From assembly GCF_001522545.3 (NCBI RefSeq), contig NC_031768.1:91250230-91314229 (forward strand): DNA of 64,000 nt, read 5' to 3'. This document shows positions 23,749 to 35,465 of the stretch, in pieces. The position numbers were made by a program, and so were the translations under genes. The DNA comes from Parus major (lineage: Eukaryota > Chordata > Aves > Passeriformes > Paridae). Within the stretch, counting starts at the first letter, position 1, and each line of letters begins with the position of its first letter. Below the pieces are notes generated by a model. It ran no database searches. It was not told the origin of the DNA and worked only from the letters and a program-made list of their open reading frames with translations.

Positions 23749-23890
23749 GATGCTGCAGCCAAACAGGTGTTTGCACATGTCAAATCAATTTTTGCTAGGA
23801 ATAGCATATGTGATACTTTCTAAAAAATGGTAAGTTATTATGGTTGTGAAATGTATTTCTCCCCACTTGCAAAATAGAGGAAACCATATG
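23749..23890 (+). pseudogene. Integrase catalytic-core fragment of the pol relic
   Basis: One frame reads DAAAKQVFAHVKSIFARN (23749-23802), a TAA at 23821, then VSYYG (23830-23844), SPLAK and RKPYGKLIQ. The 'IFAR' helix followed by the S-x-x-G block is the region around the second acidic residue of the DDE core. That residue reads Tyr at 23836-23838. Only about 45 codons separate this from the zinc-binding part, so the segment with the first catalytic Asp is deleted. The fit is moderate. Confidence 0.55.
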
Positions 23891-26800
23891 GTAAGTTGAT
23901 CCAGTGTCGGAACATAAATACATGCTGCAACCTTGATCCTCAAAAGTATTCTAACCCCTGTTAGTTATACAGGATGGATGTGCTCTCAGGGCATTACGAG
24001 GGGGGACTTTTTTCTTTGCTTCACGCCTGGGGTGGGAATGCTATTAGGACTTCTTAATGGAGGAAATAGGCTGAAATGGTCATCTATGTAATGGAAGAAG
24101 GACTTTGGAGGTACAGTGTCCTGAGGGCATAACTTAATCAGATTTTGGAGTTCCAGATAACTTCTGGGTGTATGGGCTGGGTGAAGTCAACAGCAGAGAT
24201 ACAATTCGCGAGCCTGATGGCAAGTTTTTGTGTATTTTCAGAATTAGATTAATAGGTTGGAAATTGCATTTCACCCCACGGTTTTCTCTAACCCTGCTTA
24301 TGATGTTGGAGCCCAGTTCTTGCAGAAGTACAGTAATGATCTATATCTGTTTTGACTTTTGTGGTGAAATATGATTTCATTAAGCATGTAAAGGGAACAC
24401 TAAGGGAATATCAGATATAAGCAAAGAGTTGGAAGTTTCTGGAGAAAATCTTTGTCATTTGTTGTGGATTTCAAATATATTTTTCTGCATGTGTGGCTTT
24501 TCAGTGTCCACGAGTGCACAAAATATAGAGTTTTAAGTGCAGTGAAATTAAAACATTGGCACTCACTGTTTTATCTAGAGGTTTTTGGTTTTCAGAAAAC
24601 ACCCAGGGGAGTTGCAGCCTTCAAGTGGGAGGCTGTACTACACTTCTCCAGCTCTAGCCAGTGTAGGACCAAGGAGTTTGGCCCTTTAGCTCTCTGCCCA
24701 CTGTAAATTCACTCCTGATCTTATCTAGAGTAGATATTTTATACTTTTCCCACTTGTCGACTTACAGTCTCATTTCAGGTCTTATCTCAGATTATCCCTC
24801 TGATTCTTTCCTACCTGTGCCACTTAGTCTTTCCCCTTCTATTGTCATTTATTATTTAATACGCTTCTGAGGTCGTGTTTTGTTTTCAAACTCTGAAAAG
24901 CTGCTCAAAAAAAGAGCTGTATGAACACACTGCTTTGTAGCTGTTTCACTTGGGTTATGGATTTTAGGACAGGTGGACTGTATCCCACAAGTTATCTGAC
25001 ACTGCTGCATCAGAGAGATGGAGACAAGTATCAAGTGTAGCACCCATGCAGGTAAGTTGCAAAAGCCTCTGCAGCTTCAGATGAGCAGTAGAAATGTGCT
25101 AGCACTGCATACTCTGCAGTTACAGATGGAAAAAAATAGGGATCACATCAATTCAGAGTTTCACTTCTGGGAAGGGGGCAACTCTTTCAGTTATTAGCTT
25201 GGAATTAGCATGGAATATACCCATTAGGTCTTTGTAGAAAGCCTGCCAGTTTTCATTATTTCAGTCAAAAATGTCAGCTGCTGGGGTATTGAATACAGTT
25301 GGAGCATCTATGTTCTTTGTATACTTTAATTATGTAAATTACATGTCAGTAATATGAAATCCCGAGTGGAGGGGAGTAGCATGGCACAGGCACTCTTCTA
25401 ACAACATTACTAATAGAGAATAAATGCTGTCTTGCACGTGTGCTTTCAAAAGCTGTCAATATTTAGTTCTTGCAGAAGCTTGGACAGGAGAGTACAAAAA
25501 CTATTCACTGCCTCAGAGCCATCTATCTAGCCTAAGTCGGGAAACAGCAGCTGGTAGAGCAGACAAGGCAGCACAAGGTAGTGGTCCCAGTACAGCTGAG
25601 TGGCCCAGAGCCCTGCCTTACTCAAGAAATAACTGTTTAAGAAGGAAACATAAGGATGCTCAATGTAGTGGGGGTTCTTCATTCTGCCTCATTGCTCTGG
25701 CAGAAAAGGGGCATAATTTGTTCTGTTTTTGTAAAGACTTGGGTAAATCAGTGCTCTGTGATACACTGCTGTCCAGCTACACATTGGAATGCTGCATAAA
25801 CTGCACCACGTGGATGTCTGAGCAGCTTCCAGACCTGCCTGTCCTTTGTGCTGAGTGGTGTTAGAGATGCTGGTTTCAGAGCTTGCCATGTACCCACATT
25901 TTGTTTGTCCCTACATAGAGCAGGTACTGTGAGTTGCTGAGTACCCTTTGGACACAAGGCAGCAGACCACATGTAAGCAGCCTTTCCCCTGCAGACAGTT
26001 TTGTTTATCTCATCAGAGAGACACAGAGGACTCTTCCCTTTCTATTGCTCCTGTGGTCTACATACAGCTCTTGGAACAGCTACAGCAAGGTGCTCTAGAT
26101 TCAGATTTTTGTTTAAATGGAAGGAAGATATTGCTAGTGATGGATGGTATGACCAACTCTCAGTTAGAAAAACAGGTTGCCAAATATTTTAACAATTTCT
26201 GTGTTAAATATTTGCTACAAAGCAAATTTGGAAGAAAAATCAGTAGTGTCTAAATTTGTATTTAAACCAACCCTACCTTTTAAGAGAGTTTGTCTCACCT
26301 TCCACTGTAGCTCCTTCAGAGGTTAACAGGCAAGTAACCAAGTAAACACATGAAGAGGAGCCCATGCCATTTCTTCTGCTTTAGCCATGGATGACTTTGT
26401 CCTTCTGCCTGTCCCTCATCTCTGAAACACTGTCAGCATCTCCACAACACCTGTATCCCTGTTCAGAATTGTTGTGCCTGCTTGCACACCCTCCATTTCC
26501 CACAAAATGCTTCTGGCTTCCAGGATACAAGAGGAGGTGGTTGACTGAAACTTCTGTGCAGATGTTAAGGGAACACGTAGCAGCTGAGGGAGACATCTCC
26601 ATTCCAAAGGGTTTAGGAATATAGCTTCTGTTTGAATTTTCTCCTAATTTACATCCTCAGGGAAAAGAAAGAAAAAAAGGACTTGAATTCTGTGTAGGGC
26701 ACAGACTTTCAGAGTGGCCATAATGCATGTCACTCTGTTTCTGTGGTTCGTGCCTACATGGGGTTATAGCAATGCTCTTCTGTTAAGGATTTTCTAAGGC

Positions 26801-28654
26801 AACATATAAATAAGATTTTGGCAAGCAGAAATAATGCCATGACAGGTATATAAGTTATAAAAGCATCTAAAATTATGTATAGTAATTAAAGTGTGTGAAA
26901 AAAAAATAAATTAGCAGTGATGTAGTGATACATGCCACCTGCTTTCCTTTCTTTTAAAACAGCTTAAATTTACAAGCGACTTGTCTGCATTGATTTTGAG
27001 AGAAATTAAAAGGCCCTTCATATTCCACTGACAAATCACTCACTGGATTTGTTTACTGTTGAACTCTACAAGGGTAAATGAAAGAAGATTATTTTTAAAG
27101 AAGAAACTAAAGCTTTAACAGTGACTGGTGGTTGTATCTTAAATCTCTTGCTTTTGATGACCCCTTCTGTTTGCAGAAGTTTACAGTGTCTTACAGCAGT
27201 AGTTTAAGCTTCTAAGTTCTGGTCCTAGACATCAGGAGTGTCTAGAGAATGAGGGGGGTTTCTTTTTCTTGTTTTTTAACTAGTATTTCAGTCACAATGT
27301 GTGCATTTTAAGGGTTATGTGGACTCTAGTGATCAGTACTGTGTTGTGTGGAGTTGCAGTGGCTATTTTCCGTATGACTGAAAATTACAGGTGCTTGTGA
27401 ATGTTCCATGGGAATGATTTTCTGGGAAAAGGTTTTTTAGAAAATTGAAACTTTCTTTTGGGAAATCAAAATGAAAGACTTCATTTTATTGTCAGTTAAA
27501 CCTAAATCATAAAACTTAATTTTACAGAAGTGAGCCAAATGTTTTATTTTGACTCAGTTCAATACATGTTTAATTTCAACTTTCCAGTTTGCTGGGGGAC
27601 CAGAATGAAGGTTGAAATGTCAATATTTCTCACTGGATGGGAATGTTACTCAAAGTGTAGTTGAAAAATTCTTCTTTAGGTATCATAGACCAAAACTGCT
27701 CATTTTGGGGCTATTTTCAATATATGCTAATTTTGCTGGGTGGTGAGAGAAGCAAGTCTGTCCAACAGTTATCTCCTTAGTCAGCTGTAAATCAAAAGCA
27801 GAACATAAACCAGTGACATTTCAAGCATAGCACCTCTAGGTAACACCTTAAAGCTCAAGCCCATCCTGTGTGTCTTTTTCACAGACAAAACTGTACTAGG
27901 ATCTGTTTCTAAATTTTGCCTAGGCATTGCTGGCAGGGAAGGGTGGTCCATGCTAAGCTGGTCCAAGTGGTGTTCTGTGCCAGGCATTCCCCTGTTTCTG
28001 CTACCAGTGGCTCAGCCCCATAGGTGGTGACGTTTGGAAATGCTTGTGCACTCAGCATAACGTGTAATTGCTCATTGTTCTAAGTGAGGGGAAAGGCCAG
28101 TGGCCATCAGCATGAAAACTGGAGCAGGACTCTGTTGGACAGTATGAGGAGGACTTCAGTCTGGGGAGGCAGAAGAGGCTATAAAACTGAACTGGTTCCC
28201 AAGCCAACTTGAAAATCAGTGTACCCTTCTCCATGCTCTCGCTGTCCTCTCTCCCAGGAGCAGTGCTGCCTCTCTCTTGCCTCCTTCTCCTTTTTTCCCC
28301 TGCCTACTCATGATGTTTAGTCTGTGGTCCCCAAATGTGGGGTGAGAGTGCTTGCCTTTGCAAACACAAGAGTGATTATTTACATGTGCCACCAATAATT
28401 TCCAGATCTTAAATGGCTTCTTATTTAACATAACTTCTAAGTTTCATGATCCTTCCAAGCCAGCTTCCTTGAATTTCTCTGTGGGGAGTGTGTACAATTG
28501 GCGTTTCTGAGCCCTTCTGCTGTTCTGTCTTGCATGCCAAGCCAGGAGTTGTGTTACTTCAGTCTGTGAAAGCCTGTCATCATTTAGTGAAGAGGAGAGA
28601 GAGTGAAGAAGTAGCTTTCTCCTGTGCTGCTCCCCCAGCCATTACTGACTCATT
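23891..28654. other. Unique non-coding sequence
   Basis: Nothing certain. The first 500 bases may hold unrecognised 3' remains of the pol relic. A perfect consensus splice donor, CAG|GTAAGT, lies at 25049-25057 (+), but no matching acceptor or coding exon is evident upstream. Open frames of up to 146 codons at 25424-25864 are overlapped by antisense frames and are not recognisable proteins. Confidence 0.5.
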
Positions 28655-29260
28655 AAAAGCATTTACTTATTATTAATGCATCGTGGGCAGTGTCTGAGCA
28701 GTAGCTGTGATGGGAGTTACGGAAACGGAGGCTCGCATGTTCAAGCAGAGAGAAACCTGCATGAGGGAAAATACCCTCTGCCTTTACTGTTGTCTTAAAG
28801 CATGCAAGTCAAGGTGTTATTAAACAAATTCATCTGCTTCAATAGGATGTCAAGGGTGACAGTTCTCTTCGTGATTGTCCGAAAAGCAGATGTTTGATCA
28901 AGATCATATACTTTGTCAGGGGACATCCTACATTAACCCCCCCTTCCTGCTCCCGCCCCCAAAAGCAAAGGTCCCTTTAATCAGCTGCTCGAGTGCTGTA
29001 CCAATTACCTCCCTACAGGGTGACCTTTTTATCTCATAATGGCATTTTGGAATCCAGTCCCCCTAACCACACTGGGAGTGTATGCATGTCACATTTCCAA
29101 TTCTCTCTCTTGCTTTTTCTCCCTGCTGTTGTTGGCACTGAATACGGACTAATATATTCATGACCTAATTAGGGTAATTTTTGCATAATAATGACCTCCC
29201 GGGGGGGAAACTTTTTTTGGGTGATTTTTGCATGTGCATGTGTGTGCATGCTCACACTGT
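28655..29260. other. Candidate conserved non-coding element cluster
   Basis: A dense block of complex, non-repetitive motifs. It has TATTAATGCAT, AGTTACGGAAACGGAGG, an E-box CAGCTGCTCGAG, TGACCTTTTTATCTCATAATGG, CATTTTGGAATCC and TGACCTAATTAGGG. It ends in TTTTGCATAATAATGACCTCC and then a G run. Several CpGs are kept. The motif types (homeodomain, GATA, nuclear-receptor half-site, TEAD-like) and the absence of repeats suggest an enhancer. Constraint cannot be measured here. Confidence 0.35.
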
Positions 29261-29439
29261 TCAGACACATTAACTGGAACAAGTGTTTCTTAATTTTGTA
29301 AGTGTTTCTCTGGTTATTAGAAGTATTTCTCTGTCATTTAAAATGGAAATGATGGAACAGTAGACCCCAGAGGAGGCAAAGATTGTTAAAATTTTTGCTC
29401 TGAATTTCCTCTGTTATTGTGAAACTTGTGTCCTCTCTT

Positions 29440-29960
29440 TTGAATGTCCAGGATGACATCATACTGCCTTGAAATTATTAGATCTCTGTGCTTTCAAGGC
29501 TTCATCTTATCCTTACTTAGCTTCATCCTTCCCCTCTGTCACTCAGCTTTTTCCCCCTCATATCCTCATTTGACCTTCAGTTTTCAAATGAATCCTTCAT
29601 TTCCTGTAGTGGTCATTTATTTGACCTTATGTTCACTGCCTGTGCTCTTTCCCTCTGTCTCTGACATCTTAGTCCAAATTTTTGTGATCTGCTGTAGCTG
29701 GTGACCATCTTTGCAGGCTGTCTCTGCCTGTCATGACCCTCACTGCTTTACTGTCTGACTTACTGAGTACTTGATGTCTCCTGCATTCCTTTCTGACCTT
29801 TCCTTTTTCCCTCACTTCACAGTTTCCACTTTCTTCTTCTCTTCAACTTGCGTAGATTGTGTTTCCTGAAATGCAGCTTCCACTCCCAGCCCTCTCTTCC
29901 TGAGCTTACAGTCTATGCTGTTTCTTATCTAAATCTTTCCATTTTCAGTTTTCTAGAGAT
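29440..29960 (+). repeat. Pyrimidine-rich low-complexity tract
   Basis: About 500 bases with marked C+T excess on the + strand (CTTCATCC, CCCCTCTGTC, TTTCCCTC and similar words) and no fixed unit. It resembles the tract at 780-1105. Confidence 0.6.
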
Positions 29961-29984
29961 TCTAAGTGCAACCCTTTCTGGATG

Positions 29985-30080
29985 AGACCATGGACCACAT
30001 TCCTCAGTATTTCACTGGTATAAGTAAAGGAACTCTATTGACTTTGTCAGTGTTAGCAGAGATTTGCACCGGCAGGACAC
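29985..30080. repeat. Palindromic amniote repeat remnant (family not named)
   Basis: Shows CACTGGTATAAGTAAAGGA, then ACTCTATTGACTTTGTCAGTG and AGATTTGCACCGGCAG. An inverted 'actggtgtaa...attgacttca...ttacaccag' arrangement occurs widely in turtle, crocodilian and bird DNA. I cannot assign the family without a library search; a MITE-like element is possible. Confidence 0.4.
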
Positions 30081-33000
30081 ATTTATTTTCATAAGCATAT
30101 TAATCATATTTTCCCTAAACTGCTGTTTAAAGAGCATTAAGCGATAGCGTTCAGAGCACTTACTTGCTCTAAAATGACACTACAGGATGGGTTTGATGAA
30201 ATTTTTATTTTATTTGTTTTCTGTTTTCTTACGTATTTATTTTAGTTGCAGTAAATAGTTCACTCGGAGTTTATGTCAATAAGGAAGATAAGCTTTCCAT
30301 AGTCAAATGCTTTCTAGTGTTGAAAAAGTTCCTTTTGCCTTGCTGCACTCCTTGTTCTTCCAGCCCTGGGTTTTCCTTACTCAACACTGCTGGATTTGTC
30401 CCTTATCACTTCCTGTGATTCCCTGTTTATCCTTTGTACATGCAAATCTGGAAAGCTTGTGAAGGCCTCGAGTTATTGACTTGAGCCTATCACTGTTTGA
30501 AAGCTAGGATGAGCTTTGTCTGGATCTGCAAACCCATCTCCTGCCTCTGTTAGAGTCCTCTGTCCTATGCCGAAATCTGCCAGCTTGCATCATGCCTGGC
30601 TGACAGCATCCCTGTCAGTTCCAGTGTGTGTACATGTGCCAACAGAGGATGGAGAATTAAATTAGCATACCCCAAAACAGTTGTTATCAACATCTTGTTT
30701 TGTAAAAAAGGCTGTGAGAATGTATCTGTCCATATTAGAATGCCTCATGAAATGTTCCTCAGCGCTGTTCATTGTAACATAAATGTTTTTTGGGATAGCT
30801 GAAAGACAGGGTATGCAAAACTGGGGTGTTCATAAGCTTGCTGCATGACCTGGCACCCCTGTTTTTTGATGTTGGTGTTTGCAATGCTTTCCAATTGCCT
30901 CGGCTGTAGCATGTGCGAGGGAATGTGCAGATGATAAATGTGAACCACTGCAAATATATGATGCAGTTGGAGAATTGACATCATCTCTTTATAGCCATAG
31001 CTCAAATGAACCTTATATTTCCTTGTCTCCATGTGCAGATTAAAGCCAGGAGCATGGAATGTGTGCTAATACCTACAGACTGGGGGCTAACAGGCTTAGG
31101 AGCGAGTAAGCAGGTACAGATGTCAAGGCTCTGAAAGTCTCTTGATTAGTGTATAAAACTGAAGGTGCTACAGGAACAGGTGGGCTTGGGTGTGGGGATG
31201 GAAGACAAAAAGGAAGGTGTGGATAGATTTGAGGTAATTCTGAGTATTTTCACAGCAGTTCTGCCTAATGTTCCATCTGTGCTTTTCTGCTGCACACGGA
31301 AGGGATGGCATGTCCCTTTCAGATCACTACAGGAAGGGTGATTTTTGAGGATTGTGATAAGCTCTGCACATGGGGGAATAATTCATAACCAGAACACAAG
31401 AGGCTGTAAGAGTCCTGTGCCAAGTATTTTTGGTAACCTTTTCAATCTGCTGCCTGTTTTTCTTTGTCTGTATTGTTTCCTCCAGCGAGGCAAAACTCAT
31501 ATTTTATTTACCCTTTTACTTCTTGCAATACTCAACAGTGACCTAAGAAGGAATATCTCTTGCACTAAAATAGAAAAGGAGAGGGATAGAAGGGGACAAC
31601 TGTGTTTAAGTGGGAAATGGTTAGAGAAATGGAAAACACATATTTTGATTCTTTGCCATAGCAAAACTGTATTCTTGACTTTCCAGAAGTTATATAGGAC
31701 CTGAAACTTTTATTCACAGATTCTTTTATTCTTTGGAGCTTCAGTAAAGAACACCAATATGAGCATGCTTTGAGTCTGAACTCTGACCGCTTGATTCTTT
31801 CATTTAGGCTTTTCAAAGCTGATTTGCTTAGGAAGTTACTGCTACATGCTGCTTCTGTCACCCACTCCTTTAGAAATCAATCTCGTGGTACTTCCTATGA
31901 GCCTGACCAGAAAATCAACAGATCCTGTGACAGCATGCAGCAGCAAACACAGGTACACAGGATATTTTTGAACTGGAACAAGATTAAGTCTTTGGGGTAC
32001 TATTTATGAATATCTTTCACAAACGAAGTCACATCCCTTTCTCTTGGCCTTATTTTGTCCCAAAGAAGGGAATCATGTGGAGTTTTCTGATCCAGGTTTC
32101 TGATGGGTGCTCGATTGCAGGATATTACTCTCAGTATTCTCATGTGGGTTGTTGTTGCAGTATCCCAATTCTGTTGCTCTTATCTTTCTATGTTTATTAG
32201 AGTAAAGGCATTTCTTGATTAATTCCTCTCATTACCCTTTCCTATGAAGATGGATCTGGTGATAAAGATGACCATATATTAGAAATCAGGAGCTTTGGTT
32301 TAGCCTTACTTTATCATTCAAAGAACTAACAATGACTCAGGATGCACAAATTAGATTTTTCAAAGAATTTACTTCAGAAATGCAAGGCTTGACATTTAAA
32401 GAACAACGAGAAATCCAAATCATCACCTACTGTTTTCTTGATACCAGGTGCATCTTCTCGCTGTACCCAAATGGAAAAAATCTGGAATAGAAAAGGGAGT
32501 GACACTTGAGAGTACTTGAGAGTCTGGAGCTCTCAAAGTCAAGAAAAGAGAGAAAGAAAACAAAGCAGAAAAAAAAAGTAGAAAAAAAAAAGCTATGCTA
32601 GGCTGAATAGAGGAAAAATTAGATTCAACATCCCCCGACAACTTTCTAAGACTGCTCACATTACAGTACTAGGACAGCATGAAAATGTTCCCTATTCCAT
32701 AAAAATCTTGAGATGAGTAAAGATTGAAAGGCAGAGAGATCTTGCTTCCATTTTTTGACAGATTTCCACAAATACATAATTAATACTTAAATCTTGTATT
32801 GTCTGTTTTGTTCTGACTATATGATTTTAGGTCCAACCATTTCATCCTCTTGAGAATTTCTAGGGGAACAAGACCTCAGCCTGAAAAAATGGGGTTTAAT
32901 TCCTTTGTCTCATGTCACCTCTTTTCTTGATTAACTTCAGCAAGTGTCTTGGGGAGAAGGGAGTCTGGCTGCTGGGCAATCTGGTTCAGAAGGTTTCTTT

Positions 33001-33879
33001 AACAGCTGGATCAATAACTGCTTCTTCCAGATGCCTGTTTCCTTGATTGATCTGGTTCATTTTTTCCTTTTTCATCATCCTTTTTTTTGTTTGGATTTGT
33101 TTTGTTTTGGGTTTTTTTGGCACTTAATTTCAATTCATCTATGAATGATCCTCCCCCTCTGCAGATGCCACCATATATTTAAGTGCTGCCTGGCTGTTCT
33201 GGGGGCTTGGCATATCCCTAGCCCTGGGACCCTTATACAGGGAAAAAAGCCTCAAACTCTCATTAAATAGCCCTTTCTGGGCAAGGCAATGGACTGCCTT
33301 GTCCCAGTATTCCTTGCAGAAACCAAGGCTGTCCTGAGAAGGAGGGCAGGTCAGTGCCTCACTTGGTCACACAGAGGCAGCCAGACCCAGCAGGGTTTTT
33401 TAGTCTAGGCTCTGACCCCACCTTGCTGTGAGGGAGATGTGCATTCCTGCTCTGCTGCCTGGACTTTCCTCATCTCCCCTCCCAGCCTGACCTCCTGGAT
33501 GTGCAGAAGGTGCTTTTCTTTGGGTTCTGACCAAAGGAAAACCAGCAGGATCCCCACCCATCCTTATCCTTGATGAAGCACATTGTATGAAGGCCAGCAC
33601 CCTTTTCCCATCCCAAGGAGGAGAGACCATAAAGCTCTCATGTACCTGTGAGAGCACTGAGCCCCTCACATTGCAGTGCTCTCTGGCTTTTGAGACTATA
33701 TGGCAATGCTGGATTCTCCACTCACATGTAAAACACTTGTCAGCAGTCAGTTCCCTCTCACCTTCCAGCACTGATGGTTTTTTTTCATTGGAAAAATGCA
33801 AACATTTTCCACTGGAAAGTTGTTTCCAATTAACTTTTTTTTTTTTTTTAAATTTGAAAGTGCTTTTTGATTTTGCAGT
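30081..33879. other. Unique non-coding sequence
   Basis: No gene or mobile element recognised. Local features are a 10-base tandem ACTTGAGAGT near 32505-32524, A-rich patches near 32570-32591 and a T/G-rich run near 33082-33119. Open frames of up to 133 codons (33400-33801, -) are unsupported. Confidence 0.55.
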
Positions 33880-33914
33880 ATTAATTCACAATGTTTTTAT
33901 TAATTCACAATGTT
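33880..33914 (+). repeat. 19-bp tandem duplication
   Basis: ATTAATTCACAATGTTTTT at 33880-33898 is followed by ATTAATTCACAATGTT at 33899-33914. Each copy carries a TTAATT homeodomain-like core. It is probably replication slippage. Confidence 0.9.
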
Positions 33915-34689
33915 AATGAATCAAGAAATTGTAAAAGCATCTTAGTTTCATCTAAATACAGCGTTTCCAATTCTCTAATCCACATGTTTGGATGTGTGTT
34001 AAAATTTTATTTCCTAGAAAATGTCAAAGTTGTTTGGCTTTGTTCTGGCTTACAATGAAACAAAATCTTAATGTTTCTTTCAGTATGGGGAAAATGAAAG
34101 AAAAAACCCAAAAGCTCTCAGTGGGAAAGGTCTCCAGGTCTCTAACCTACTTTAGGAAAACTGATATTCTCATATCTGTTGGGATTTCCCCCAAATTCCA
34201 CCACAGTACACATACCTCTGCTAGTTGTGGAAATGGAAGATTTACCAGCACACTGGGGTGCCATTTTCCCCTATAACAAAGTATTGTCTAAATCCCTTGT
34301 GTAGGCAAAACACTGGGAATTGGTCTGCGAGTATGTCAGACAAGTGTAGCTGTGCTCAACCAAAATTAGGAAGGGTTGAGAAATAAATTTAGCAAAGCTC
34401 AGCAGAGCCATAAATTGCCAGGCAGAGCTGCTTATTAGTTTTTGGCAAATTAACTAGCCTTTCTTCGTTCAGGGTGATAAGAGCTCCTTTTGAGTTTGCT
34501 GAGGAATCACCAGTTTGTCTTCAGGCCTGAGACCTTTGTGCACCCATTCCATCGCTTTGATTAATCTGGGACCAGAGACACACATGCAGAAATGCGTACA
34601 TCCAGTGTTCCAAGCTGAAAGTGTTCCAACCCAAAAAGGATTTTGAAGAGAAATTGCCTCTGGATTTTCAGATTCATGAGTCTTCAAGG

Positions 34690-34960
34690 GGCACCTTTTG
34701 AGATAAACTTAATTAAGCAAGTCATTCTATTAATCAGTTCTAATTACTCATGCAAATCACAAGTGCTCTGGTCTGTGGTTAAGTGAAACCTGATTTGATC
34801 CCAAGTGCAGCCGGGCTCAGCAAGTCCAGTGGGTATTTTCAAGAACGTGCCTTAGCTGATCTTCCTGCTTCTCTCCAGATACAGTAATCTTCTGGAGACT
34901 GTAATGTGAATTGATTAGTTGTCATGGGCCACAATGCTATTAACCTAAACACTGAGAAAG
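34690..34960. other. Candidate conserved non-coding element
   Basis: Contains AACTTAATTAAGCAAGTC, TATTAATCAGTTCTAATTAC and a perfect POU octamer ATGCAAAT at 34750-34757. It continues into TTGATTAGTTGTC and CAATGCTATTAACC. There are no simple repeats. The homeodomain and octamer motif cluster suggests a regulatory element; this is inference only. Confidence 0.25.
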
Positions 34961-35399
34961 GGGGTGCAAAGCAGAGTATGGAGCGCAGGAATTCTTTCTC
35001 TCCATCTGTTTGGTACACACGTGTGCCTGTGCGCAGGAGAAGGTCAAGACTATGGGCACGTAACAGGGAAGGCAAACTACGTGTGTGAAATCTCTTCTAA
35101 GTCAAAAAGAGCTGTCTACCCTTTTCAAAGCAGCAATCTGCAGTTGACTGTTTCCTGGGAACCAGGGAGCCAAATTTGTCAAAAGGACATGACTCAGAGT
35201 GGGTCATGATTCTGTGTGACTTGGGGCCCCAATATGCCATTCTCCATCTTAATCCCACTATGTAAGACAGCTGTGAATAACTCAGTATTAGCCCGGCAGG
35301 GAATGTGGACAGCAGAGGTAAATGAGTGAGTGATTGCTGGCTTCACCTTGATTGATTTGGGTAACACAGTGGTGTTGGTTAAAGGGCTGTGAACATGGG
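34961..35399. other. Unique non-coding sequence
   Basis: Nothing recognised. Short open frames overlap on both strands. Confidence 0.5.
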
Positions 35400-35465
35400 T
35401 TTGTTCTTTTCCCTGGCTTTAAAGTGTCAGCGGCATAAATATTCATTAGCATAAGAGTGGTGTTA
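35400..35465. other. Short CNE-like block
   Basis: CAGCGGCATAAATATTCATTAGCATAAG combines CpG retention with AT-rich homeobox-type words. The 14-mer ATAAATATTCATTA recurs at about 38371-38384 in another CNE-like block. Confidence 0.25.

Larger units (their letters stand above)
22206..23890 (+). mobile_element. Decayed Ty3/Gypsy-like retroelement pol relic
   Basis: Five pol segments occur collinearly on the + strand: reverse transcriptase N-terminal part, RT/RNase H connection, RNase H, integrase zinc-binding and integrase core. The order RT-RNase H-integrase, with the RNase H and linker style seen here, points to Ty3/Gypsy rather than to the ERVL family whose LTR lies at 18.6 kb. The segments are in different frames and broken by many stops. 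The RT palm and the first part of the integrase core appear deleted. No LTRs, gag or protease were found. It cannot encode a working enzyme. The alternative is the pseudogene of a domesticated Gypsy-derived gene. Confidence 0.7.

Noticed and set aside
25424..25864. 146-codon + strand open frame ending in Cys/Trp-rich sequence
   Set aside because: Covered by two antisense frames, with no recognisable domain and no acceptor with a good pyrimidine tract before it.
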